Source: an uncultured Saprospiraceae bacterium (lineage in GTDB: Bacteria > Bacteroidota > Bacteroidia > Chitinophagales > Saprospiraceae). From it: a stretch of 58,759 nt of DNA. The notes beneath the pieces were generated by a model. That model did no database searches, was not told where the DNA came from, and saw only the letters and a list, made by a program, of their open reading frames with translations. Both the position numbers and the translations under genes were made by a program. The stretch covers positions 1 through 58,759 of the forward strand of contig CALFWW010000061.1 of assembly GCA_937928575.1 (NCBI GenBank), given 5' to 3'. Shown here one piece after another: positions 36,912 to 46,077 of this stretch. The number at the start of each line of letters is the position of its first letter. The stretch's first letter is position 1.

Positions 36912-37142
36912 TGTTTATTTTTATTTAAAATCAGGTTGATTATTTTGATGAACGAAAATAGAAAAAAAGGATAAGACTCTTAAACCTCGACTTACTTATT
37001 TAAGTCTTAGAATCCATTAATGCTATGGTTTTCAAAATCTGATTAAAAAGGTTTTTAACTTTTTGAAATCTTCTAAATATACTTTACGATTATAGAATAA
37101 GACATTTAGCGGATCATTTTAAATTTCTCTCAATAGTTTCAT

Positions 37143-37185
37143 ATTGCCCTCGCCGGGCGGCAATCCTTTTTCCCAGATGAAAAAG
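37143..37185. repeat. Pair of adjacent small hairpins
   Basis: ATTGCC (37143-37148) pairs with GGCAAT (37159-37164) and CTTTTTC (37166-37172) with GAAAAAG (37179-37185), back to back. The remaining gap 36912-37245 shows nothing else. Sequence of this look (Gly-Gly-rich GCCCTCGCCGGGCGGC next to a poly-T/A stem) reads like a dispersed element, but only one copy is in this window. Confidence 0.45.
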
Positions 37186-37245
37186 TATTCAAAAAATCCT
37201 GGCTTTATTCAGTTTTTAACGCTCCAAAAGTTCTAAAATACGAAA

Positions 37246-37536
37246 ATGAAAAAACTCGCTCAACAATACTTTTTCAAGCTTAACACTATTGCTATGCAAG
37301 CAGGCAAGCTTTTACCGTATGCTTCGTTTGGCTCTTACAATTTTCATTTCTTAACGAATTTTAAAACTTTTTCTACTAAACTGAATAATGCCAAAAGTGA
37401 AATTCAACCTTCTTTTTTTAAGAAAAATTTGAGTCTTTCCAGTAACAAGTTTAACAAGTTGTTATTGTCCAATACTTTGAGAAAATATCAAAATTTTGAG
37501 TATGAAAACTTAAAAAACAGTTTTAGGGCATATTGA
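37246..37536 (+). CDS. Possible small protein, unrecognised
   Basis: An open frame of 96 codons with a plausible ATG behind an A-rich leader. The product is basic and rich in Lys, Asn, Ser, Leu and Phe (e.g. FKTFSTKLNNAKSE), with no signal peptide or known motif. Composition is close to what AT-rich non-coding DNA gives by chance, so it may not be a gene. It lies just after the twin hairpins at 37143-37185. Confidence 0.25.
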   Translation: MKKLAQQYFFKLNTIAMQAGKLLPYASFGSYNFHFLTNFKTFSTKLNNAKSEIQPSFFKKNLSLSSNKFNKLLLSNTLRKYQNFEYENLKNSFRAY

Positions 37537-37696
37537 ATACCCTCTACTCAAAGGCTTCTAGAACTGCCAAAAAATTAAACAAAACTTTTCCATACCTTTA
37601 AATTCAAAATCAGAAATTTTAACAAAATCCACTAAGCGGGGAAATTACGTCTGAGTAAAAATAAACAAAGTTATTTCATAACAAAAAAACTAATTC

Positions 37697-38641
37697 TTGA
37701 AACCACTTTATCGAATTATACTTTTTACATTTATATTGTTAGTAAATGTTTCGCTGACGGCACAATCTGATACTTCTTTAGCAGATATTGGCGGGTTGAT
37801 TAATTTAGATTCCATCACAGTAACAGCAAGTCGCGCGGATTTTAATGTACAGGACTTTATTGATATGGTTATAGAAGACGAGAGTTTTTATACTGCATTT
37901 CGCAATATTCGATTTTTGAGTTATGATTCTGAAAATGAAGTCAAGATGTTTGACAAAAAAGGAAGAGAAAAAGCTTCATTTAGAAATAAAATTCAACAAA
38001 ATTCAATTGATGATTGTCGGACCATGAAAGTGTTGGAGGAAAATATTACAGGGAATTATTTTAAACGTAAAAAGAAACACAGATACTACACTGGAAAATT
38101 ACATGATCGATTATTTTTGACTCATGGCAAAATTTGTGAAGCCAGAAAAATTGGACCACCAACGGCACCTGATTCCAAAATGGAAAAACATATTCAATCG
38201 CTAAAACGTTTAATTTTTAATCCAGGAAAAAAAGTGGATGTCCCATTTATTGGTAATAAAACAGCGATTTTTTCTGAGAAAATGGCACCTTATTATGACT
38301 ACGCTATCACGTCCAAAATTTATGGGGATTCTATTGATTGTTATGTATTCAAAGCAATTGTAAAACCTGAATTTCAAATTCGGAAAAAGGATAAAACTGT
38401 GATCAAAGATTTGGAAACTTACTTTGATAAAAGCACGTTTCAAGTAGTAGCACGTCATTATCAATTGGCCTATTATGGAGCTGCTTTTGACTTTAATGTC
38501 ACAATGGATATTGAACTGGACAAAGTATTGGACCAATATATTCCGATTAAAATCAAATACGATGGCTGGTGGGATGTGCCGGCTCACAAACCTGAGATAT
38601 CAAAATTTAGCATACAATTTGCCAATTATCACAATAAATAA
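37697..38641 (+). CDS. Conserved exported protein of unknown function, TTG start
   Basis: 314 residues beginning at a TTG (37697). The start is chosen because it opens directly into a signal peptide (KPLYRIILFTFILLVNVSLTAQ) and no ATG precedes it. The body has an alpha/beta look with TVTASRADFNVQDFIDMVIEDESFYTAFRN, IGNKTAIFSEKMAPYYDYAI and a C-terminal beta-rich half (IPIKIKYDGWWDVPAHKPEI). I have no family name. It is followed 40 bases later by the sugar kinase gene and may be co-transcribed with it and pfkA. Confidence 0.7.
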   Translation: MKPLYRIILFTFILLVNVSLTAQSDTSLADIGGLINLDSITVTASRADFNVQDFIDMVIEDESFYTAFRNIRFLSYDSENEVKMFDKKGREKASFRNKIQQNSIDDCRTMKVLEENITGNYFKRKKKHRYYTGKLHDRLFLTHGKICEARKIGPPTAPDSKMEKHIQSLKRLIFNPGKKVDVPFIGNKTAIFSEKMAPYYDYAITSKIYGDSIDCYVFKAIVKPEFQIRKKDKTVIKDLETYFDKSTFQVVARHYQLAYYGAAFDFNVTMDIELDKVLDQYIPIKIKYDGWWDVPAHKPEISKFSIQFANYHNK

Positions 38642-38681
38642 ATATCTTAGTGTATATTTTACTAAAAGGAAATAAAAATCA

Positions 38682-39536
38682 ATGATTGCAATTGCTGATG
38701 GAGGTTCTACCAAAGTCGACTGGCGCATTATGTTCAATGGACGGGATGCCTACACCTTTAGCTCAAAGGGCTATAATCCTTTTTTCTGGAAATCCGATGC
38801 GGTAACAAAAGATTTAATGAGTACGCTACCCGCTGCCTTAGATCCAAATGCTATAGAAGAAGTTCATTTTTATGGTTCTGGTTGTTCTGATCAATCCCGC
38901 TGTGAAATCATTGAAATTGCTTTTCGAAAAGTATTTCCGAAAGCAAAAATCTTGGTGGAACATGACTTACTTGCAAGTGCGCGTGCAACTTGTGGGATAA
39001 GTCCTGGAATTGCTTGTATTTTAGGGACTGGATCCAATTCCTGTGAATATGATGGTAATGACATCTCCGATAATGTGACCAATTTAGGTTTTATGATTGG
39101 AGACGAAGGAAGTGGTGGTCAATTAGGGAAAAAAATTGTTACCAGCTATTTTTATAGAGAAATGCCACTTGTATTGCGAGAAAAATTAGAGGCAGATTAT
39201 AACATGGAGAAGACGTATGTTTTGGATAAAATTTATGTTGAAAAATCACCAAATGTCTATTTGGCAAAGTTTTCAAAATTTTGTTCTAATAACAAAACAC
39301 ACCCGTTTATTCAAAAATTGGCTAAATCTGCCTTTAATGAATTTGTTGAGAGACATGTTTTAAAATATAAAGAACACAAAACTTACCCAATACACTTCAT
39401 TGGTTCGGTAGCTTATCATTTCAAACCAATTTTGCAAGAAGTCATCGAAGCACATGATTTAAAAATGGGAATGGTCATTAAAAAACCTATTGACAACTTA
39501 GTTCGTTTTCATTTAGGTCAACAAATTGTACAATAA
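38682..39536 (+). CDS. BadF/BadG/BcrA/BcrD-type N-acetylglucosamine kinase-like ATPase
   Basis: 284 residues of the ASKHA/BadF family. The N-terminal phosphate loop IADGGSTKVDWR, the middle CGISPGIACILGTGSNSCEYDG (phosphate 2 and hinge region) and FMIGDEGSGGQLGKKIV are typical. These enzymes include GlcNAc and muramic-acid-recycling kinases, and the Bacteroidota form is usually annotated as N-acetylglucosamine kinase; the substrate here is inferred. Its stop is 4 bases before the pfkA ATG, so the two genes are in one operon and may rely on translational coupling. Confidence 0.85.
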   Translation: MIAIADGGSTKVDWRIMFNGRDAYTFSSKGYNPFFWKSDAVTKDLMSTLPAALDPNAIEEVHFYGSGCSDQSRCEIIEIAFRKVFPKAKILVEHDLLASARATCGISPGIACILGTGSNSCEYDGNDISDNVTNLGFMIGDEGSGGQLGKKIVTSYFYREMPLVLREKLEADYNMEKTYVLDKIYVEKSPNVYLAKFSKFCSNNKTHPFIQKLAKSAFNEFVERHVLKYKEHKTYPIHFIGSVAYHFKPILQEVIEAHDLKMGMVIKKPIDNLVRFHLGQQIVQ

Positions 39537-39540
39537 ATTT

Positions 39541-40524
39541 ATGGCAAAAAAAATTAAAAATATTGCAGTCTTTTCTTCTGGTGGTGATGCACCCGGGATG
39601 AATGCAGCGATTCGTGCAGTTGTGAGAACGGGTACTTACTATGGTTTGAATGTTTACGGTATTATCGGTGGATATGAGGGTATGATCAAAGGTAAGTTTA
39701 AGAAAATGGAAAAACGAGGTGTCGGAAATATTCTTCACCGTGGGGGTACTGTTTTAAAAACTGCCAGAAGTATGGAGTTCATGACCAAGGAAGGTCGTGC
39801 CAAAGCATATAAATCACTAAAAAAGAAAAAAATCGATGCCTGTATAGCCATTGGTGGCAATGGTACTTTTACAGGAGCAAAAGTTTTTACTAAAGAACAT
39901 AACATTCCTTTCATCGGAATTCCTGGTACGATTGACAATGATTTGTATGGCACCGATTACACCATTGGCTTTGATACAGCTCTGAATACAGCAATGGAAG
40001 CAATCGATCGTATCCGTGATACCGCTGATTCTCATAATCGTGTGTTCTTTGTTGAAGTAATGGGAAGACATTCTGGTTTTTTGGCATTGGATACTGGTAT
40101 TGGTACAGGTGCAGGAGGCATTGTCATCCCAGAAAAGGAAACTCAAATTGAAGATTTAATACAGTTGCTCAAGAAAAATGCAACTCGCAAAAAACTATTC
40201 AGTGTCATCATCGTTTCGGAAGGAAATAAAATGGGTGGTGCTCCAGAAATAGCCGCTATTATCAAAAAAAGATTTACCAATTTCGATACGCGTGTCACCG
40301 TCATCGGTCATCTTCAACGAGGTGGCTCTCCTACCTGCATGGATCGTGTGCTGGCGAGTCGGCTTGGCTTTGAAGCCGTCAATGCTTTGCTCAACAATAA
40401 ATTAAATGTCATGGTTGGCATCACTAATAATGAGGTCAATTACACTTCTTTCAAAAAAGCGATTTCTAAAAGTAAGCCGATTGATTTGCGATTGTTGGAG
40501 ATGGCTGAGATCTTGGCTATGTAG
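39541..40524 (+). CDS. pfkA: ATP-dependent 6-phosphofructokinase
   Basis: 327 residues from ATG 39541. An in-frame ATG 15 bases upstream would overlap the previous gene. It phosphorylates fructose-6-phosphate to the 1,6-bisphosphate, the committed step of glycolysis. Seen: FSSGGDAPGMNAAIRAVVR (ATP site), GGNGTFTGA, the catalytic PGTIDNDLYGTDYTIGFDTA motif and EVMGRHSGFLAL, with GHLQRGGSPTCMDR near the C-terminus. GGNGTF (residues ~104-109) has Gly at the position used by ATP-type enzymes, so it is probably not the PPi-dependent kind. It is co-transcribed with the sugar kinase upstream. Confidence 0.96.
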   Translation: MAKKIKNIAVFSSGGDAPGMNAAIRAVVRTGTYYGLNVYGIIGGYEGMIKGKFKKMEKRGVGNILHRGGTVLKTARSMEFMTKEGRAKAYKSLKKKKIDACIAIGGNGTFTGAKVFTKEHNIPFIGIPGTIDNDLYGTDYTIGFDTALNTAMEAIDRIRDTADSHNRVFFVEVMGRHSGFLALDTGIGTGAGGIVIPEKETQIEDLIQLLKKNATRKKLFSVIIVSEGNKMGGAPEIAAIIKKRFTNFDTRVTVIGHLQRGGSPTCMDRVLASRLGFEAVNALLNNKLNVMVGITNNEVNYTSFKKAISKSKPIDLRLLEMAEILAM

Positions 40525-40582
40525 GTTTTGGCTTTTACTATCTATTTTTACAACCACTAAAAGATTAATTCCTATTTCGTAA

Positions 40583-40665
40583 GTATCCCTGTCAGCCGTC
40601 ATTCAGGCAGGCATCCTCTAATTCTCAAAGCGAATAGTCCTTCCTTTTATAAAAAAGAAAGGATG
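40583..40665. repeat. Dispersed hairpin repeat (same family as 52925-53028), inverted
   Basis: It starts GTATCCCTGTC-GCCGTCA-CAGGCAGGCATCCTCTAAT and ends with the hairpin TCCTT-c-CTTTT...AAAAG-a-AAGGA (40638-40663). The order matches the reverse complement of the element at 52925-53028. Nearby words such as GCAAGTCCACG (40680) also occur at ~43504. The gap 40525-40946 has no gene. A TATATTTG box (40897-40904) precedes the glucosaminidase gene and resembles the Bacteroidota -7 element. Confidence 0.65.
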
Positions 40666-40946
40666 CTGCGTGAGTATGCAAGTCCACGTACCCAAACGCA
40701 ATGGTCATCATATTTTAAATTTTTAATCGAAAATTTTAAATTGTAATAACCATCCTTCCCACCCTCATCTTTTCAAACATATTTATTTCACTAATTTATA
40801 TTCATAATTACCTGTTAGTCAGATTATTATATACACATTATAACAATTAACAAACAATTTGTTTTAATTTATTTATTTTAATGAAACATTTTGTTTTATA
40901 TTTGCTGTTGTGAACGTGATATGCTATTTATTAGAATTTTAAAACA

Positions 40947-41732
40947 ATGATTATGAACAACAACTACACGAATGTTCCACCGACTGTGGAATGGGTTTGT
41001 ATCACTGACACTACTAAAGAAAACGCTACTACAAATGAGGTGACGACTCCATCTGTCAATCCACAACCCATCGTTATTGAAAGAGATCGTAAAGATACTT
41101 TTTTATATGCAATGATGATTGCTGTGATGTTGTTTTTAGCCTATAATAATAACCATCATCCTGCTCCTGTATCTAATGAGGTGGCGGTTGCTACTATGGT
41201 GAGTCCGAATCAAATGGAGGTCATCAAAAGTATGCTCGTAGGCAATGATGAAAATCTAAACGCACCGGTCAGTCATTCCAAATTGGGGAATAAAGACCTG
41301 AATGGTTTTATCAAAAGATTTGCACCAGTTGCGATTGTTGAAATGCACAAGTATGATATCCCGGCAAGTATCAAAATGGCACAAGGGATCATTGAAAGTC
41401 GGGCTGGACATAGCAAACTAGCGGTTGAAAATAACAATCATTTTGGAATGAAATGTTTTTCGAAAAAGTGCAGTAAAGATCATTGCACCAATGCAACGGA
41501 TGACCATCATAAAGACTTTTTCAGAAAGTATAAAACCATCTGGGAAAGTTGGAGAGATCACAGTTTGCTCTTACAAGGGGATCGTTACAAAAGTTTGAAA
41601 AAGTACAAACGTGATTACAAGAAATGGGCGAAAGGTTTGAAAAAAGCTGGTTATGCAACCGATAAAAATTATGACAAGAAGTTGATTGAAGTGATTGAAA
41701 AATATCAGTTGTATAAATTGGATGAGTTATAG
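40947..41732 (+). CDS. Membrane-anchored glucosaminidase-domain (GH73-like) protein
   Basis: 261 residues. There is no signal peptide at the extreme N-terminus. A ~45-residue cytoplasmic head precedes a single membrane segment (DTFLYAMMIAVMLFLAY, ~48-66), so it is type II anchored. The domain from ~110 is of the mannosyl-glycoprotein endo-beta-N-acetylglucosaminidase (Pfam glucosaminidase) kind: IPASIKMAQGIIESRAGHSKLAVENNNHFG, with the Glu in GIIESRAG as the likely catalytic acid, then MKCFSKKC and FRKYKTIWESWRDHSLLL. It should cut peptidoglycan between GlcNAc and MurNAc. An alternative ATG lies two codons downstream. Terminated by a strong hairpin. Confidence 0.88.
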   Translation: MIMNNNYTNVPPTVEWVCITDTTKENATTNEVTTPSVNPQPIVIERDRKDTFLYAMMIAVMLFLAYNNNHHPAPVSNEVAVATMVSPNQMEVIKSMLVGNDENLNAPVSHSKLGNKDLNGFIKRFAPVAIVEMHKYDIPASIKMAQGIIESRAGHSKLAVENNNHFGMKCFSKKCSKDHCTNATDDHHKDFFRKYKTIWESWRDHSLLLQGDRYKSLKKYKRDYKKWAKGLKKAGYATDKNYDKKLIEVIEKYQLYKLDEL

Positions 41733-41753
41733 CGGTTTTTCTTTATAGTGTGC

Positions 41754-41796
41754 GGATGTTCCTGGAAGGGGTTCCGGGAGCATCCCCTTTTTTTTG
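41754..41796 (+). terminator. Rho-independent terminator after glucosaminidase gene
   Basis: GGATGTTCCTGGAA (41754-41767) and TTCCGGGAGCATCC (41772-41785) form a 14-bp stem with two G-T pairs around a GGGG loop, followed by a run of T to 41796. Confidence 0.88.
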
Positions 41797-41847
41797 AAAT
41801 CGTTCGATTGTATACATATTGTTTTAAAACTTAAACTGATTTGATAT

Positions 41848-42021
41848 ATGAAATGGAAAAGCACAATGTTTAATAGAATGTTTGTGAAAGCTACGCCACG
41901 TATTCCCAAGCAAGTTAATCGCAATAAAGTGGAGTCGAACACTGATTTATCACCTCTTGATCAACCGCTATCAGAAAGGAAGATTGATTCAAAATCTAAG
42001 GTTAAAAAGATGTTGAGTTAA
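41848..42021 (+). CDS. Possible small basic protein, unrecognised
   Basis: ATG 41848 opens a 57-codon frame (KWKSTMFNRMFVKATPRIPK and on, ending KSKVKKMLS). Lys/Ser-rich, no signal or domain. It lies just after a terminator and could have its own promoter, but no conservation can be judged from the sequence, so it may be chance. Confidence 0.3.
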   Translation: MKWKSTMFNRMFVKATPRIPKQVNRNKVESNTDLSPLDQPLSERKIDSKSKVKKMLS

Positions 42022-42221
42022 ACTATAAAATAAGAAATATTTCGTACATTTAACAACATACATTCACACTTCTGCCCCGTGAATTGGAAGAAGATCGGGT
42101 ATTGGGTGTTGGAAAGGTGGTGGTGCAGTGAGATTTTTAAACACTAGAGGTTTATAATCACCAATGAGGAAAATGAATTTCGAATATCGAAGTAGAGCTT
42201 GGAGTGGCCCCGCGTCCTCAC

Positions 42222-42286
42222 TTCGAAATTCTGCGGTTCGATACCCGCCTGTCCGGCCTGCAGGTTCGATATTCTGCGTTTCAAAT
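42222..42286. repeat. Two tandem copies of a TTCGAAATTCTGCG-type word
   Basis: TTCGAAATTCTGCGGTTCGA at 42222 and TTCGATATTCTGCGTTTCAA at 42265 match in most positions, 43 bases apart, with a related TTTCGAATATCGAAG near 42178. They sit in a gene-free stretch (42022-42415) just upstream of the hydrolase gene. Nothing else is recognised there. Confidence 0.5.
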
Positions 42287-42415
42287 CCCCATCATCATTC
42301 TTACTTCTATATACCTAAAACTGTCCTAGCCAAGCCATCCAACGCATTAAATCCATTCCAATAAACCAGTCATTGTCTTAATTTGATACATTTGCCAATC
42401 ATAAAAATTAATTCA

Positions 42416-43417
42416 ATGAAAAACTTAATATTACTTTTACTTGTTTTCGTTACAACTGCAATATTTGCTCAAGAACGAATAGACGGGACCTTTCCTTTCG
42501 AAACAGACCCCAATAAAAAATACTCGCTGTACATACCATCTGACTATGACGCAAGTACGCCACATAGATTCATGCTGGGATTACACCCATTAAATACCAA
42601 TCGCCGGGATGCTGAAGCTTGGTGTGATACGTTGATTGTATTTGCGGAAACCAACAACTTAATATTGGCTTGTCCGGATGGTGGGGTTGATGGTGCGGTG
42701 GATGACCCAATAGATTTAGGATTTACCGATGCATTGTTAGATTCTATGAATGTCTGGTATAATATTGATGGGGACAAGACTTACGCAATGGGATTTTCTT
42801 GGGGAGCTAAGACCACTTACACTTATGGTCTTGATCGTCCAGAAATATTTAAAGGATATTTGCCAATTGGTTCTGCAATGAGTGGGACTAGTGAAGTGAA
42901 TAGTATCGTCGCTAATGCCGCGGACAAACCTGTTTACATCGTGCATGGCAACAATGATACTCCATCACAAAGATATACTCCTATTAAAAATGCATTGGAA
43001 AATAATGGTGCCATTGTGAATTCTAATTTGATGCCAGGCGTTGGTCATACCATTGACTTCCCAAATCGTAATGCGATATTGACCACTGCTTTTCAATGGA
43101 TTGATTCTGTGAATTGCGCCAATGTTGTTAATCCGATTTTAGAAACTGAGTTGAAGAAGGTCAGCACTTTCACTTTACGAAACAATCCAATTACAAATAA
43201 TCAAATTTGGGTGAATTATATTTCTAAAGACAACTCCCTTATTCAAATATCGGTTCTGAGTGCAGATGGCAAAGTTTTGAAACAATATCCAAACCTTCCA
43301 CTTCAGATTGAAGAAGGATCTTTTCATTTGGAATTAGATGGGTTGAATAATGGGTTGTATTTTTTGCAGATTGAAGGGAAAGGGATTCGGGAGAGTGTTC
43401 AGTTTGTTAAGATATAG
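42416..43417 (+). CDS. Secreted alpha/beta hydrolase with T9SS tail
   Basis: 333 residues from ATG 42416, which gives the signal peptide (NLILLLLVFVTTAIFAQ). The upstream in-frame ATG at 42383 adds 11 unlikely residues. The catalytic domain is esterase/poly-hydroxyalkanoate-depolymerase-like: RFMLGLHPLNTN, nucleophile elbow G-F-S-W-G with Ser128, and GVGHTIDF with the likely catalytic His211. The acid is unclear. A T9SS sorting tail of ~75 residues follows (KVSTFTLRNNPITNNQIWV...GLYFLQIEGKG). The substrate is unknown; esters in the medium or polymer are plausible. Followed by a bidirectional terminator. Confidence 0.85.
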   Translation: MKNLILLLLVFVTTAIFAQERIDGTFPFETDPNKKYSLYIPSDYDASTPHRFMLGLHPLNTNRRDAEAWCDTLIVFAETNNLILACPDGGVDGAVDDPIDLGFTDALLDSMNVWYNIDGDKTYAMGFSWGAKTTYTYGLDRPEIFKGYLPIGSAMSGTSEVNSIVANAADKPVYIVHGNNDTPSQRYTPIKNALENNGAIVNSNLMPGVGHTIDFPNRNAILTTAFQWIDSVNCANVVNPILETELKKVSTFTLRNNPITNNQIWVNYISKDNSLIQISVLSADGKVLKQYPNLPLQIEEGSFHLELDGLNNGLYFLQIEGKGIRESVQFVKI

Positions 43418-43517
43418 TGACTTTTTGATGAAATAAGCTTCCTTGGCGACGCCCCCAAAAGCAATCTAAATTTGGGTGTTTCGCATAGTCTCAAGTAAGC
43501 TCGCAAGTCCACGCGCT

Positions 43518-43567
43518 CCCCTTCCTTTTTTAAAAGGCAAGGGCCTATCCGAAGGATTAGAGGATGG
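43518..43567. repeat. Dispersed hairpin repeat copy sharing 28 identical bases with 52976-53003
   Basis: CCCTT-CCTTTT...AAAAGG-c-AAGGG hairpin (43518-43543) followed by 43539-43566, which is identical over 28 bases to 52976-53003. It lies between the hydrolase stop and a terminator. Confidence 0.7.
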
Positions 43568-43577
43568 ATATAAAACA

Positions 43578-43612
43578 AAAAGCCTTTCCTAAATTAAAGG
43601 AAAGGCTTTTTG
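43578..43612. terminator. Bidirectional terminator between hydrolase and GH31 genes
   Basis: AAAAAGCCTTTCC (43578-43590) pairs with GGAAAGGCTTTTT (43600-43612); T-rich ends exist on both strands. It serves two convergent genes (hydrolase plus strand, GH31 minus strand). Confidence 0.9.
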
Positions 43613-43635
43613 ATTTTTATATCCTTGCAAAATTC

Positions 43636-46077
43636 TTACTTCTCATAAACAATCAAAATACTCTTAAATCCCATAGAACAATCAAACTTGATCATCTCCT
43701 TCTCATCTTCTACAACAGTTTCAAAAGCGGTTGTCAATTCACCATCAATCGAAATGGATTCCACTAATTTTTGAATACCATGTAGATACATTTTGTAATT
43801 GTCATTTGGATATTCAAAAGCACCATCTACGATTTGAGAAACTTTTAATTGCGCTCTATTTCCTTTGGTCGTGAACGTACTGGTTCTACTTTGACCGGTC
43901 TGGTATTCATATCCATCTCCTGAATCTAAATACAATTCACTTCTATTTTCACCATCCACATTGTAAACATGCAATTGAACCTGAGGATTCTCATATTCGC
44001 CAACAAATTGTTGGACCGGGTATTGTGGAATCACCGCACCTGCACGTACAAAAAATGGAATTTGATCCAAAGGAGCTTCCGCCCATATTTCTTCTTGAGA
44101 CATTCTTTGCTGATCTGACCAGTAATAATACCAATCTCCTTTAGGTAAATACACCCAACGTCCATCTTGCTTAGGCTTATTGATCGGTATAATCAATAAC
44201 TGATCTCCAAGACCAAACTCCTCCATTCTATATAATGTTTCAGGATCTTCCTGATCGATATATGAGATTGGTTTTAACATTGGTTCTCCGTATTTTGTAT
44301 GTTTCCAGAAAACGGTGTACATATACGGTAGCAACTTATATCTTAATTCAATCGCTTTTCTAGCAGCAGAAGTAAATGGCTCCCCAAATGACCACGGTTC
44401 TTGTTCACCATGATCGCCTGATGAATGTGTTCTGAAGAATACATGGAACACACCCATTTGCAACCATCTAACAAACAACTCCCCATCTGGCTGACCGATG
44501 AAACCACCGATATCAGATCCAGCAAATGAGAATCCTGAGATACTTAGTCGTTGACATTGAATATTGGCAATCCAAAGATGCTCCCATGAGGAAAGATTGT
44601 CACCAGTCCATCCACTTGAAAAACGTTGTCCACCAGCATAAGTTGAACGTGTAATCACAAAAGGACGTCTATCAGGTGCATTTTGTTTCAAACCTTCATG
44701 TGTAGCACGAGCCATCTGCATACCATATACATTATGACCTTGTCGGTGACTTCCTTGATTCCCTTCAAAATGATGCCTAACATCAGCAGGTACTTGTTTG
44801 TCAGATTGTGTAAAATTATCCGCCATAAAAATAGCTGGCTCATTCATGTCATTCCAAACACCACGTACACCGACATCCGCAATCATTTCTTTGTACAAAC
44901 CAGCCCACCAAGTTCTTACTTCAGGATTGGTATAATCTGGAAAATGACACATCCCTGGCCAAACCGGTGCTTTGAAAAGTGGTCCATCTTGACGTTTACA
45001 GAAGTAGTCATGTTTGACACCTTCATTATATACCCAATAAGTTTTATCAATTTTGATTCCCGGATCAATCATCACGACGGTTTTGAAACCTTCTTCCTCC
45101 AATTCAGCAATCATTCTTTTTGGATCTGGAAAACGAGTTTCATCCCAGGTAAAACACTTAAATCCATCCATGTAATCGATATCTAAATAGATGGCATCGC
45201 ATGGAATATTTAATCTTCTAAATTCTTTCGTAATTTCTTTTACCTGACTTTCTGGGTAGTAACTCCATTTGCACTGGTGATATGCCAAAGCCCAAAGTGG
45301 TGGCAGCTCTGCACGACCAGTTAGTAGTGCATATTTTTCTGTTACTGAAGTCAGCTTCGGTCCATAAATGAAGTAGTAATTCATCTCACCACCGTGCGAC
45401 CAAAAAGAAGAGACATTTCCTCTTTCTTTTCCAAAATCGAAAAAAGTTCTGAATGAGTTATCGTAAAAAATACCATAACCTAACCCATTGTGCACACCTG
45501 TATAGAAAGGAATATTTTTATAAAGTGGATCTGTATTTTTTCCGTACCCATAAGCATCCGTTCCCCAAAGTTGGAAACGTTCGCCTCTCATATTTAAATT
45601 TCCGGCTTTGTCTCCTAGACCGAAAAAATGTTCTTTGGATTGAATTTTTTTACTGATTTGAGGAATTTCGCCACCATACTTCTCATTTTCTTCCCAATGA
45701 AAGCCTTTTTCATCCTCGTTGACTACTTTTCCTTCTGTGTTCAGAATGGTGACTTTTAAATCTTTCTTTTTGATATTGACCACCAAAGACTTGGTAGAAA
45801 TTGAAAAATAATTTCCAAATTCTTCAAAATGAAAATCTTGTTTTCGCGCATTGTACTCAGGATCAATGGCATAGGAGTGATCCGCTAAGAAATTGCCAGA
45901 AGGGCTATATCTAAAACGGATAATATCGTTTTCAATTACAATCACTTGAAGCTCCACATGATTCTCGCAAGTAAAAGAAACACCTGATTCTAGCAACTGA
46001 TGATTGGTCACATTAGTTGGAAATTTCTCAATACCAGCCACTTGTGGATTAATTATTTTAGTAGTCTCCCCTGTCAT
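43636..46077 (-). CDS. GH31 alpha-glucosidase
   Basis: 813 residues. It hydrolyses non-reducing alpha-glucosidic bonds of maltooligosaccharides or glycogen breakdown products. N-terminal galactose-mutarotase-like beta domain (~30-215), then the (beta/alpha)8 barrel. Catalytic nucleophile region GVWNDMNEPAIF (Asp410) and the acid/base region FSSGWTGDNLSSW (Asp493). Other GH31 marks are YLDIDYMDGFKCFTWD, SISGFSFAGSDIGGF and FFRTHSSGDHGEQEPW. C-terminal beta domains follow. No signal peptide is evident, so it is probably cytoplasmic. It diverges from the glycogen-synthase-like gene across a 152-base promoter gap. Confidence 0.93.
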   Translation of the reverse strand: MTGETTKIINPQVAGIEKFPTNVTNHQLLESGVSFTCENHVELQVIVIENDIIRFRYSPSGNFLADHSYAIDPEYNARKQDFHFEEFGNYFSISTKSLVVNIKKKDLKVTILNTEGKVVNEDEKGFHWEENEKYGGEIPQISKKIQSKEHFFGLGDKAGNLNMRGERFQLWGTDAYGYGKNTDPLYKNIPFYTGVHNGLGYGIFYDNSFRTFFDFGKERGNVSSFWSHGGEMNYYFIYGPKLTSVTEKYALLTGRAELPPLWALAYHQCKWSYYPESQVKEITKEFRRLNIPCDAIYLDIDYMDGFKCFTWDETRFPDPKRMIAELEEEGFKTVVMIDPGIKIDKTYWVYNEGVKHDYFCKRQDGPLFKAPVWPGMCHFPDYTNPEVRTWWAGLYKEMIADVGVRGVWNDMNEPAIFMADNFTQSDKQVPADVRHHFEGNQGSHRQGHNVYGMQMARATHEGLKQNAPDRRPFVITRSTYAGGQRFSSGWTGDNLSSWEHLWIANIQCQRLSISGFSFAGSDIGGFIGQPDGELFVRWLQMGVFHVFFRTHSSGDHGEQEPWSFGEPFTSAARKAIELRYKLLPYMYTVFWKHTKYGEPMLKPISYIDQEDPETLYRMEEFGLGDQLLIIPINKPKQDGRWVYLPKGDWYYYWSDQQRMSQEEIWAEAPLDQIPFFVRAGAVIPQYPVQQFVGEYENPQVQLHVYNVDGENRSELYLDSGDGYEYQTGQSRTSTFTTKGNRAQLKVSQIVDGAFEYPNDNYKMYLHGIQKLVESISIDGELTTAFETVVEDEKEMIKFDCSMGFKSILIVYEK

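Noticed and set aside
36415-36939. A 174-codon plus-strand open frame opposite the 3-hydroxybutyryl-CoA dehydrogenase
   Set aside because: It is the antisense shadow of a well-supported gene and has no domain of its own.
42222-42260. GGTTCGATACCC resembling a tRNA T-loop
   Set aside because: No acceptor or anticodon stem can be built around it and the word is part of a local direct repeat.
43564-43767. Plus-strand open frame of 67 codons
   Set aside because: It spans the bidirectional terminator and the 3' end of the GH31 gene, so it is an antisense artefact.
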